Origin: Candidatus Sulfotelmatobacter sp.
GTDB taxonomy: Bacteria; Eisenbacteria; RBG-16-71-46
DNA: 45,002 nucleotides
Assembly: GCA_035498555.1 (NCBI GenBank)
Contig: DATKAB010000046.1
Span: 1 to 45,002 of the forward strand
Reading direction: 5' to 3'
Of the stretch, positions 33,472-41,318 are shown piece by piece. The notes beneath the pieces are model-generated. The model ran no database searches and had not been told where the DNA came from. It saw nothing but the letters and a program-made list of their open reading frames with translations. The position numbers and the translations under genes are program-made. Each line of letters opens with the position of its first letter. Position 1 is the stretch's first letter.

Positions 33472-34784
33472 GGACGGCCTCCCGGGGCGGTGGCGCGGGC
33501 GGGCAGCGCCCACACGATCGAACGGTGCTGAGAGTCGAGGAACTGCGCCGCCAGCCGATTCACGTCGCGGGGCTCGAGGGCTTCCAGTCGCGCCAGCTGG
33601 CGATCGTCGTAGCGCCAGTCGCCGTCGATCATCGCGGCGGCCCCGATCGACTGGGCGCGACCGCGCGACGTCTGTCGATCGAGCCGTGCCGCCAGCAGCA
33701 GCGGCTGCTTGGCGCGGAGCAGCTCGTCATCGGAGATCGGATCGCGCGCCAGCCGTTCGACCTCGGCGATCAATGCCCGTTCGACCTTCGCCGAGTCCGC
33801 TCCGCTGGCGGGCGTCGCGAGCGCGAACAGCAGCGACGCCTGCCGGCGAGTGTCCACGTCGCATTCCGTCCCCGATGCCAGCGCACTGTCGCCGCTCATG
33901 GCCGAGGCGAGCCGGCCGCCCTTGCCTCCCAGCAGGCGCGCCAGCACCTCGAGCTCGACGCCGCACACCGAATCGGCGGGCGCTCGCCAGCCCACCAGCA
34001 GGATCGGCACCGGCGACTCGAGGCGGAGGGTCGCGCGCCGCTCGCGCAGTGCCGGGAGCGCCACCGCCGGCGCCGGCCCGGTCGCGCGCTCGGGAATCGC
34101 GGCAAACCAGCGCCTGACCTGCGACTCCGCTTCCACCGGATCGAAGCGCCCGACCAGCGTGAGCAGGGCGTTTCCGGGTCCGTACCGGGCCTTCGAGTAG
34201 CTGGCGCACGCGGCCGGGGTGAGACGTTCGAAATCGGCCGCCTTTCCCTGCAGCGGCGCCGCGTAACCGTGCGCGCCGAACGCGGTCGCCTCGAGCGTCT
34301 GAAGGCCGCGCGTCAGCGGATTGGCCTCGTGCCGGCGTCGCTCGTCGCGCAGCGCCGACTTCTCGGCGGCCACGTTCTCGGCAGTCAGGCGTTGCCCCGC
34401 CATCCGATCGGCCTCCAGGTGGATTGCGGTCTCGAGCGCGCCGGCGGCCCCGGTCGAGTAGAAGCACGAGTAGTCCGGCGCGAGAAAGGTGTTGTAGTTC
34501 ATGCCCTGCTCGCCGAGCAGGCGGGCGTATTCGCCGGGCGCGAAACCGGGCGAGCCGCGAAACATCAGGCGCGCCATCAGGCTGCTGAGCCCCGACTGCC
34601 CGGCCGGCTCGTACGCCGTTCCGGCGCGATACCAGACCGCGACGTCCACGCCGGCGGCGAGCGAGTCGGGCGCCATCAGCACGCTCAGGCCGTTGGCGAG
34701 CCGAAAAGTCGTGGGCGCGGCCGCTTGGGCGGTGGTCGAAACCGTGAGCGCGACCATCGCGATCCAGATGAACCCGGGTCTCAT
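33468..34784 (-). CDS. M16-family protein, zinc motif also lost
   Basis: 438 residues from ATG 34784 (GGAAAGG 9 bases upstream; a GTG at 34808 is less likely). The signal peptide ends near AQAA (~22). The chain shows FRLANGLSVLMAPDSLAAGVDVAVWYRAGTAYE, LMARLMFRGSPGFAPGEYARLLGEQGMNYNTFLAPDYSCFY, and SALRDERRRHEANP (~147). M16 peptidases carry HxxEH at the position of SLMAR (~66-70); here it reads S-x-x-A-R, so neither zinc histidine nor the general-base Glu is present, although the downstream Glu helix (DERRR) remains. In bacterial M16 pairs this subunit is normally the active one, so the tandem is unusual. Its partner overlaps it by 4 bases. Confidence 0.87.
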   Translation of the reverse strand: MRPGFIWIAMVALTVSTTAQAAAPTTFRLANGLSVLMAPDSLAAGVDVAVWYRAGTAYEPAGQSGLSSLMARLMFRGSPGFAPGEYARLLGEQGMNYNTFLAPDYSCFYSTGAAGALETAIHLEADRMAGQRLTAENVAAEKSALRDERRRHEANPLTRGLQTLEATAFGAHGYAAPLQGKAADFERLTPAACASYSKARYGPGNALLTLVGRFDPVEAESQVRRWFAAIPERATGPAPAVALPALRERRATLRLESPVPILLVGWRAPADSVCGVELEVLARLLGGKGGRLASAMSGDSALASGTECDVDTRRQASLLFALATPASGADSAKVERALIAEVERLARDPISDDELLRAKQPLLLAARLDRQTSRGRAQSIGAAAMIDGDWRYDDRQLARLEALEPRDVNRLAAQFLDSQHRSIVWALPARATAPGGRP

Positions 34785-34848
34785 TCGAGGGTTGCCTTTC
34801 CGGGTCACGAGCCCGAGGCGGGTTCGGGACCCTGCGCGATCGAATCCG

Positions 34849-36738
34849 TCAGCGTAGCAGAGCGAGCCGCACCGTCTGGGTGCGACCCGCAGCGTACAAG
34901 TTTACGAAATAAATCCCCGACGGCGCCGAACGGCCTTGGGCGTCGTCGCCCGACCATTGCGCCACGTGCCAGCGGCCGCAAGCCAGCGTGCCCGAGTAGA
35001 GTTCCCGAACCAGACGCCCGCTCCCGTCGAACACGCGCAGCCTGCCGGTCTGGGACTCGGTGAAATGGGGGCCCAGCCCGAAGCGCACCTCGAGCGGCGC
35101 ACTCCGCGGCTCGAATGGATTGGGGCTCTGGATCGCCACCTCGACGTAACCGGTCGGCGGAAGCTCGGGCGCCGGAGGTCCGGGCGTCCAGGCGAGCGCC
35201 GCGGCGCCGTTGGGGATCCCCCAGCCGTAAACGTCGTCGGGGCCGCAGCAGCTCGAGGCGGTCTCGCGCAGGGCGCGGATCACCTCGGTGGGCGTCCACG
35301 CCGGTCGAGCCTCGAGCAGGCAGGCGGCGAGCCCGGCGATCAGCGGCGCCGAGAACGAGGTGCCGTCGGCCAGCAGGAAGCCGTCGGGCACTCCCGACCC
35401 CGAAACCACCCACGCCGCCTCTCCGCGCGCCATGAGATCAGGCTTGATGCGCCCGTCCGAGGTCGGGCCCCGCGACGAAAAGCTCGTCACCACGCCGAAC
35501 GAGTCCACCGCTCCCGCGGCAATCAGGCTGTCGCCGTTGACGTCGGCGGGCGCCACCAGGCGCGGCAGCGGCCCCTCGCCGTCGTTCCCGACGCTGTTGA
35601 CCACCAGGATGCCCTTGCTGGCCGCGATCTCGGCGGCCCGTGAGACCTCCGAGGTGTGTCCGTCCAGGTCGGCCGGACCGAGACTCGGCCACGGCGAATC
35701 GAAGCGGTTGTAGCCCACCGACGACGAGATCACGTCGGCCCCGAGACTGTCGGCCCATTCGGCGGCCTGCGACCAGTAGAGCATCTCGACCGGAGTCTCG
35801 CGGGTCTCGACCTCGGAGCGGGCGAGCGCGAAGTCGGCGCGATAGGCACTGCCGAGATAGACCCCGGGTTCGTAGCCGGCGATGCAGCCGAACGTCCACG
35901 TGCCGTGCTCGAACGAGGCGAGCTGAGTGGTGTCGGTCACGGTGGTGTCGCCGTCGACGAAGTCGCGCACCAATCCCGGGGCGATGATCACGTTGCGCAG
36001 CGCGTCGTGCCGATCGTGGAAGTTGAAGCCGTCGTCGAACAGCACGATCAGCCTGCCGCTCCCCGCGTAGCCCGAGTCGTGGAGCGCGGTGGCCCCGATC
36101 TGAGCGAGCTGGAGCCAGGCGAGGCCGCTCTGCGTCGACGGCACGAGCGGCGGCGACAGGACCTGATCCCCCGATGCGCGACGACCTTCCGTCCGGGTCG
36201 AGGACGGGCTCGAGCGACTCACCTCCGCGCCCGAGGCTCGCGGCGGCACGACACGCGTGAGTCGCACCGGCGCGATCGCCGAGACGAAGGGCAGGCCGGC
36301 CACGGGCTCGAGGTCGCCGGGCGTCACGCGCACCGCGGCGCGGTTCAGCCACCGCGACACCGCGATCGGCCTGAGCCCCAGCGATCGAAGCGCGTCCAGG
36401 TACTCGGACGGCACCGGCAGATCCGCGGCGTCCACCAAAGGCGAGACGTGGGCGCGGAGCCGACGAGCCAGCGCGCGGGGCGTGAGCGCGGCGCGCGCGG
36501 CATTCAGGGCGAGCGCCTCCGCGGCCGGACCGCCGGGCGATTTGTCGCGGAAGCAGATCCAGACGCTCGCCGAATCGCCGGACGAAAGTGCGAACGGAAG
36601 CAGCGACGGATCGAGCTTGGCGCCGAGCGCCGCCGGTGCTCGCGGCACGGCGGCCTCTCCCGGCTGCGCGACCGCCAACCATGCCATCCCGCAAAGGAGA
36701 CACGCCCAGGCGAGGTCAGCAGCAAGCGTTCGCGACAA
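34849..36738 (-). CDS. Secreted S8 subtilisin-like protease with FlgD-like sorting domain
   Basis: 629 residues from TTG 36738, chosen because it gives a signal peptide (SRTLAADLAWACLLCGMAWLAVAQPGEA). A propeptide-like region (~50-190) precedes the S8 domain. The triad is visible: Asp in LIVLFDDGFNF (~235), His in FEHGTWTFGCIAG (~278), Ser in DGTSFSAPLIAG (~461); the oxyanion Asn is in VVNSVGND. Variation at the Asp site (DDG for DTG/DSG) is within family range. The C-terminus has SPNPFEPRSAPLEVRFGL, then GRLRVFDGSGRLVRELYSG...SGIYFVNLYA (~540-629), the type IX-like domain for export and surface attachment. It degrades proteins outside the cell. Neighbours are an asparaginase upstream and the M16 pair downstream. 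Confidence 0.9.
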   Translation of the reverse strand: MSRTLAADLAWACLLCGMAWLAVAQPGEAAVPRAPAALGAKLDPSLLPFALSSGDSASVWICFRDKSPGGPAAEALALNAARAALTPRALARRLRAHVSPLVDAADLPVPSEYLDALRSLGLRPIAVSRWLNRAAVRVTPGDLEPVAGLPFVSAIAPVRLTRVVPPRASGAEVSRSSPSSTRTEGRRASGDQVLSPPLVPSTQSGLAWLQLAQIGATALHDSGYAGSGRLIVLFDDGFNFHDRHDALRNVIIAPGLVRDFVDGDTTVTDTTQLASFEHGTWTFGCIAGYEPGVYLGSAYRADFALARSEVETRETPVEMLYWSQAAEWADSLGADVISSSVGYNRFDSPWPSLGPADLDGHTSEVSRAAEIAASKGILVVNSVGNDGEGPLPRLVAPADVNGDSLIAAGAVDSFGVVTSFSSRGPTSDGRIKPDLMARGEAAWVVSGSGVPDGFLLADGTSFSAPLIAGLAACLLEARPAWTPTEVIRALRETASSCCGPDDVYGWGIPNGAAALAWTPGPPAPELPPTGYVEVAIQSPNPFEPRSAPLEVRFGLGPHFTESQTGRLRVFDGSGRLVRELYSGTLACGRWHVAQWSGDDAQGRSAPSGIYFVNLYAAGRTQTVRLALLR

Positions 36739-36764
36739 TCGAACCGTCCCGGTCGAGGGATGAA

Positions 36765-37775
36765 CTAGCGGGCCGTGGAGGCGAGAAGCCGCAGCTCGGC
36801 GCTGAGGTGGCCGACCTCGAGCCCGGCCACGTTCCGAAGCAGGGGCCGCTCCCAATCCGCGACCCTCGCGCGCGAGGGCTCCTCGAGCGCGCCGAGCTGC
36901 GCCAGAGCGGCGATCGTTGCCGGCGCCACCGCGCGCGCCGCTCCATCTTCGCACTTGACCGCGATGCCGATTCCACGCGCCGGCCAGCCGACACACTCGA
37001 GACCTTCGGCCCCGCCCTTCGCGACCAGCGCCGGGGACGCCTCCATCAGCTCGGTGCTGAAGCGCCCCTTTCCGCCCGTCGCCCACGGGTGCTTCATCAT
37101 CGCGGCGCGAATGCGCGACAGCGCCTGGCCGCGCGCGTCGTCGGCACTGGACGACAGCCGCGCGTAACCCAGGGCCATGCCCGAGAGCGGCAGCGCGAAC
37201 ACGCACACGCTGCACCCGTCGATCGCGATCGGCACTCGCTCCGGGCTCGTGCCGCACACGCTCGCCACCGTGCGATGCAGGAGTTGCTGGAGCGGGTGCG
37301 ATGGGCGCTCGTAGCCTGCGGTCGGCCAGCTCTCGGCGCGACACATCGCCAGCATTCCGGCGTGCTTTCCCGAGCAATTGTTGTAGAGCGGGGTTGGCGG
37401 CAGACGCCGCTCGCGGAATTCGCGCAGCGCGTCCGGATCCACCGGCTCGTGGAATCCGCACGCCAGATCGCTCTCGCGGCAGTCGATCTTCGCGAGGATG
37501 CCGCGAACCAGATCGAGGTGAGCCGCCGTGCCGGTGTGCGAGGCCGCCATCACCGCCAGCTCGGCGTCACTGAACGACCAGCGATCGGCGTGGCCGCGCT
37601 CGACCAGTGGCAGCAGCTGAAAGGGCTTGGCCGCCGAACGAAAGGTGGTGACGCTGTCGGCGGCCTCGGTGGCGGCGACTTCGGCGCCGTTCACGTCACA
37701 GGCGGCGAGCTGAAGGCGATGGCGCGATTCGGGGATCGTGCCGCGCCAGACCTGGACTTCGAGGTGGACTCGCAT
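36765..37775 (-). CDS. Asparaginase, PF06089-type
   Basis: 336 residues from ATG 37775. The family signature PLYNNCSGKHAGMLAMCRA (~128-147) is clear, with RSAAKPFQLLPL (~46-57), ASHTGTAAHLDLV (~78), and GCSVCVFALPLSGMALGYARL (~190). The enzyme converts asparagine to aspartate and ammonia, in the serine-beta-lactamase-like / asparaginase II family distinct from E. coli AnsA/AnsB. It has no signal peptide, so it is cytoplasmic. It sits 26 bases before the S8 protease and 21 bases after a sorting-domain protein, so it is likely in one transcript with secreted proteins. It may use amino acids released by them (inference). Confidence 0.92.
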   Translation of the reverse strand: MRVHLEVQVWRGTIPESRHRLQLAACDVNGAEVAATEAADSVTTFRSAAKPFQLLPLVERGHADRWSFSDAELAVMAASHTGTAAHLDLVRGILAKIDCRESDLACGFHEPVDPDALREFRERRLPPTPLYNNCSGKHAGMLAMCRAESWPTAGYERPSHPLQQLLHRTVASVCGTSPERVPIAIDGCSVCVFALPLSGMALGYARLSSSADDARGQALSRIRAAMMKHPWATGGKGRFSTELMEASPALVAKGGAEGLECVGWPARGIGIAVKCEDGAARAVAPATIAALAQLGALEEPSRARVADWERPLLRNVAGLEVGHLSAELRLLASTAR

Positions 37776-37796
37776 GGCGGGGCGCTCTCGCCCGGA

Positions 37797-38858
37797 TCAG
37801 CGGATGACGATGAACCGGCTCTGGAACGCGAATGTGCCCGCCTCGACCCGATACATGTAGATCCCCGAGGCGACATCCTGGCCGCCCGCGTTCTTGAGAT
37901 CCCATCGCTCGAAATCCCGCGTCGGATCGGAATGCTGCAGCACCCTCACCAGATCGCCAGCCGAGGTGTAGATCCGGATCTTGGCCGAGTTCGGGAGATT
38001 GACGAAGTGGATCTCGTGCTGCCCGGGCTGATCCCAGGACTCGGTGGCACGATAGGGATTCGGGACCACCATCACCGATTCGAGGTCGGTGGTGGGTCCG
38101 CCGGTCGGTTCGATCCCGGGCGTCAGATTGGCGAGCTTGTTGTTGAGGTTGGGGCAGGTGAACTTGTTCGAGGGGTTGGCGCACGGACCGTAGACCCCGG
38201 CGGTGTCGGGGACGAACATGTCCTCGTAGGTCGCTTCGGCCCCCGAATTGAACAGCTCGTAGGTCACCGAGTAGTAGGTGGTGAATCCGTTGTGGGGACC
38301 GGGTGGAATGATCAGGCTCAACACCGAGTCCGCGAGGCAACGGTTGGCGCGCAAGTCGATAATCGGGCAGGTCTTCACGTAGTGGCCGCACGAGTCCGGG
38401 TCGAGGAAGGTCGCGATGCTGTCGTTCATGACCTGGCCGCCGCACATGAACTGGAGCGTGGTCTTGTCGACGCGCGACATGAACCAGGTCAGGGTGTCGC
38501 CCGCTTGCACCGAGTAGCGCCGGATCAGCTCCATGTGGGAGCTGTCGGGCGAATTGACCACCCGATAGATCCGGTAGCCTCCGAAATCCGAGCGCGCCTC
38601 GGCGACCCGGTCGCGAAGGAAGCGCACCGTGACGGTGCGCTGCCTCGGCTGAATGCTGTCGGGCAGCGGCGCGAGTCCGAGACCCTGGCAGAGCTGGGTG
38701 TAGGGAAAGGTGGAGTGGGCGACGTCGCGATAGGCGCCGGCGTATGCCCAGATCGGGATTTTCGGGAAGGTATTGGCCGCCCGTGCCTGCGTTCCACAGA
38801 CCGCGCTGGCCATCACGGCCAGCGCGGCGTGGAACATCGTCCGCTTCCAGTCGAACAA
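37797..38858 (-). CDS. Secreted protein with type IX-like C-terminal domain
   Basis: 353 residues from TTG 38858 (MFDWKRTMFHAALAV); ATG 38837 is a shorter option, but the TTG start gives the positive n-region (KR) of the signal peptide, ending near TQARA. The middle is a beta-rich, cysteine-containing region (CGGQVMND, DPDSCGHYVKTCPII, LRANRCLAD, YGPCANPSNKFTCPN) with about eight cysteines after the signal peptide, likely paired outside the cytoplasm. The C-terminal ~80 residues carry VMVVPNPYRATESWD then KIRIYTSAGDLVRVL and ASGIYMYRVEA, the FlgD-like/type IX sorting domain. No known enzyme domain is recognised. It follows two paralogous lipoproteins and precedes asparaginase. Confidence 0.8.
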   Translation of the reverse strand: MFDWKRTMFHAALAVMASAVCGTQARAANTFPKIPIWAYAGAYRDVAHSTFPYTQLCQGLGLAPLPDSIQPRQRTVTVRFLRDRVAEARSDFGGYRIYRVVNSPDSSHMELIRRYSVQAGDTLTWFMSRVDKTTLQFMCGGQVMNDSIATFLDPDSCGHYVKTCPIIDLRANRCLADSVLSLIIPPGPHNGFTTYYSVTYELFNSGAEATYEDMFVPDTAGVYGPCANPSNKFTCPNLNNKLANLTPGIEPTGGPTTDLESVMVVPNPYRATESWDQPGQHEIHFVNLPNSAKIRIYTSAGDLVRVLQHSDPTRDFERWDLKNAGGQDVASGIYMYRVEAGTFAFQSRFIVIR

Positions 38859-38882
38859 GACGCTATCGTCCTTTCAAGTGCG

Positions 38883-41318
38883 CTAACGGTCTCGAACCCG
38901 CGCGTGAACCATCGCGCCGGTCGACGGGGCTCCCATGGTGACGGCCGGTGGACTCGAGATGGGGCTGTTCACCGTCGCGACCGGCCTGAGCCTGCTCGAG
39001 CCGCTCGGCGCCGATTTCGTCAGCCCCCAGAAGTTCTGGAGGACGGCGTCCACAAGATCCTGGGCGTCCTGGCGAGTGTAGCGCCAGAAACTGAATCCGG
39101 TGAAGATGATCGGCTTGATGGTGTCGAGCCCGTGATAGATGGTCATGCAGACGTTGAAGTTGTTCTGGACGAGGCTGATCTGCGACGCAGAGAACACGGT
39201 GTCGAGCGTCGACTGAAGGTTCTCCGTCAAGGGGCTCGGGTCGAGATCCTCCTGGATCCAGTTCGGCTGGCTCAGGTACTCGATGTCCAGGGCACTGGCG
39301 CTGTAGAAATCCGAACTCGAACGGAGCGGCGGAAGCGGATCCGTCGCCGGGGACTTCAGACGCATCTGCATGGGCATGTGCGCGTACGTGGCCGCGTAGT
39401 TGTAGGGCACCGTCGGCACGTTGGCCGGGAAGGAATCGTAGCGAGCCAGGGTGCGGCTGATCACCAGATTCGGCGGGCCGGCGACCTTGATCTCCGATTG
39501 CCAGTGCGCAAGGTCGAACATCATCCTCCCCGGCACCAATTCGGAATAGGGCGGCAATGTGGTGAAAGTCTTTCCCGCCCCATATCCGCCTGGCGGATCG
39601 TTGGTAGACTTGTTGTAGACGCTCAGGCTCGCGTACGCGATTCCGCCGCCCGTCAGCCACAAATGCCCTCCCTGGGACACATAAGCGGCGATCGAATTGG
39701 CATTCCCGGGCGAGGTCATGTATCTCAGCGCGGTCTGGCCTGCGATGAGCTGCGTCCCTGGGGCTGTGTTGATGGCGGCGACAGCATCCGTGATCCAGAT
39801 CAAGTGAGCGTACTGTCCTATCGTCGCCAGAGGAATGTGCAGGTCGGAGCGTCCAAGCCGGGTGTTGATCGTATCGAACGAGTACCCCGCGAACAGGCCG
39901 GGCGAGCTGAGGCTTCCCGCCGGATATCCCTTCCACGAGTATCCGCCCCGAGCGAATAGGAAGGTGTCCAACTCCGCGGTGTCGGGCCAGCGCCCCGTGG
40001 GCGACCTGTAGCTGCCGTTGGGGTTCTGGCTATCCAACACACCCCGCGTGTCGTTGACGATCCCGAGCGGCTTCGACAGCGTCGAGAGCACGGCGGTGAG
40101 GTTCACGATGCCGAGGCTCTTCAAGCCGTTGTTGTCCTCGGACTCGACGTAGAAGAGATGGTTCTCTCCGCCCCCGAATGGCCCCACCAGAGCCTGAGTA
40201 TTGCCCAGCGCCTGGTCGCTCCAGTGCCTGAAATCGGTGGCGGGAGGATCCCGCGGCGTCTCGTCGGACGGATCGCTGATGTCGAGCGCCCAGCGATAAC
40301 CCTTGACGGTCGCTCCCGGCCCGGCTTCCGCCGTCCAGTAGAACGGAATCGGCTGGCCCGCCCCGACCTCCAGCGGGATCTGGTACTGCGGGAGGATCGA
40401 GTAGGCAGCGGTCTTGTATGTGTAAGTGAAGATCGAATTGAAGATGGTGAGCAACGGACCGCCGGCCGCCGCGAACGTGACGCGGAGAGCCAGCATGTTT
40501 CCGTTCAGCGAGAAGACCGGCGAATAGGCTCCGGCTTCGTCGAACGCGACCACCACGAACAGGTAGTCGCCCTGCGGCACCAGGTTCGTGTATTGCACCT
40601 CGGTGGTGTCGCCGGAGGTGGAATCCCAGCCCGCCCAGTTTCTGGGTGCGTAGTAGCGACGCACCGAATCCGGCGTCGAGATCGCGACCGAGACCGGGAC
40701 CGGCGAATTGTTGGTGAGCATGATGAATTTGTACTTGACGGGCTTCTTCGAATCGAAGATCCCGTCGTCGTCCGTGCCGGTCCAGTTGATCCGCACCGCC
40801 GGCGTCACGTAGCTGCGCCCGCGGTCGCTGGGGGGCGGCTGCAGGATCATGACCGTGGGCGCCACGGTGTAGGTGAAGAACGAACGGTAGAGCGGGGTCG
40901 ACTGCAGCCCGCCGTTGTCGATCGCCTTGACCACGAAAGTATGGAAATCCGACGAGCCATTGACGCCCGGCTGGCTGCTGTCGGGCTTGGTGGCGCTGAA
41001 GTTGATCAACTCCTCACTCTTGAGGGTGCTGACCCAGGCAGTGTCCGGCTCCGGATCGGCGGCGGTCGGCGACGGCGGATCGATGGCGTAGAGATAGTGG
41101 TCGATTCGTCCATCGGGGTCGTAACCCAGCCAGTCCATGCGATACGAGTACTCGAACCGCGTGGACTGGTTGTAGGGCGCTCGCGTCAGCTCGATCGTCG
41201 GGCGGATGTTGGCGCGTGGATTCGTGATCGACTTCTTGCTGCAGCCGGCGGACAGGATCGCCAGCGGCACGATGATGAATAGAGTTGCCGGGGCGAGCAG
41301 GATTCGGCGGATGCTCAT
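38883..41318 (-). CDS. Large lipoprotein with Ig-like/FN3-like repeats (copy 2)
   Basis: 811 residues from ATG 41318 (ATGA overlap). Signal peptide with lipobox LSAGC (Cys at 26). Ig-like stretches include MDWLGYDPDGRIDHYLYAIDPP (~62-83) and INWTGTDDDGIFD; their D-x-DG-x-I turns match the partner lipoprotein. The region ~500-600 has HLIWITDAVAAIN, IAAYVSQGGHLWLTGGGIAYASL, resembling the glutamine-amidotransferase-like fold of DUF4159/DUF4350-type proteins without catalytic residues. Probable surface lipoprotein with binding function. A Pro/Ser-rich tail (NSPISSPPAV) follows. It has no sorting domain, consistent with lipid anchoring. The gene just upstream (41315-43441) encodes a paralogue. 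Confidence 0.82.
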   Translation of the reverse strand: MSIRRILLAPATLFIIVPLAILSAGCSKKSITNPRANIRPTIELTRAPYNQSTRFEYSYRMDWLGYDPDGRIDHYLYAIDPPSPTAADPEPDTAWVSTLKSEELINFSATKPDSSQPGVNGSSDFHTFVVKAIDNGGLQSTPLYRSFFTYTVAPTVMILQPPPSDRGRSYVTPAVRINWTGTDDDGIFDSKKPVKYKFIMLTNNSPVPVSVAISTPDSVRRYYAPRNWAGWDSTSGDTTEVQYTNLVPQGDYLFVVVAFDEAGAYSPVFSLNGNMLALRVTFAAAGGPLLTIFNSIFTYTYKTAAYSILPQYQIPLEVGAGQPIPFYWTAEAGPGATVKGYRWALDISDPSDETPRDPPATDFRHWSDQALGNTQALVGPFGGGENHLFYVESEDNNGLKSLGIVNLTAVLSTLSKPLGIVNDTRGVLDSQNPNGSYRSPTGRWPDTAELDTFLFARGGYSWKGYPAGSLSSPGLFAGYSFDTINTRLGRSDLHIPLATIGQYAHLIWITDAVAAINTAPGTQLIAGQTALRYMTSPGNANSIAAYVSQGGHLWLTGGGIAYASLSVYNKSTNDPPGGYGAGKTFTTLPPYSELVPGRMMFDLAHWQSEIKVAGPPNLVISRTLARYDSFPANVPTVPYNYAATYAHMPMQMRLKSPATDPLPPLRSSSDFYSASALDIEYLSQPNWIQEDLDPSPLTENLQSTLDTVFSASQISLVQNNFNVCMTIYHGLDTIKPIIFTGFSFWRYTRQDAQDLVDAVLQNFWGLTKSAPSGSSRLRPVATVNSPISSPPAVTMGAPSTGAMVHARVRDR

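Noticed and set aside
36739-37461. N-terminal extension of the S8 protease frame into the asparaginase gene
   Set aside because: The extension has no conserved content and overlaps a clear asparaginase; TTG 36738 gives a proper signal peptide.
36588-39959. A 1123-codon open frame on the plus strand
   Set aside because: It crosses four well-supported minus-strand genes (S8 protease, asparaginase, sorting-domain protein, lipoprotein); its composition (Arg/His/Gly-rich) is typical of antisense frames at this GC content.
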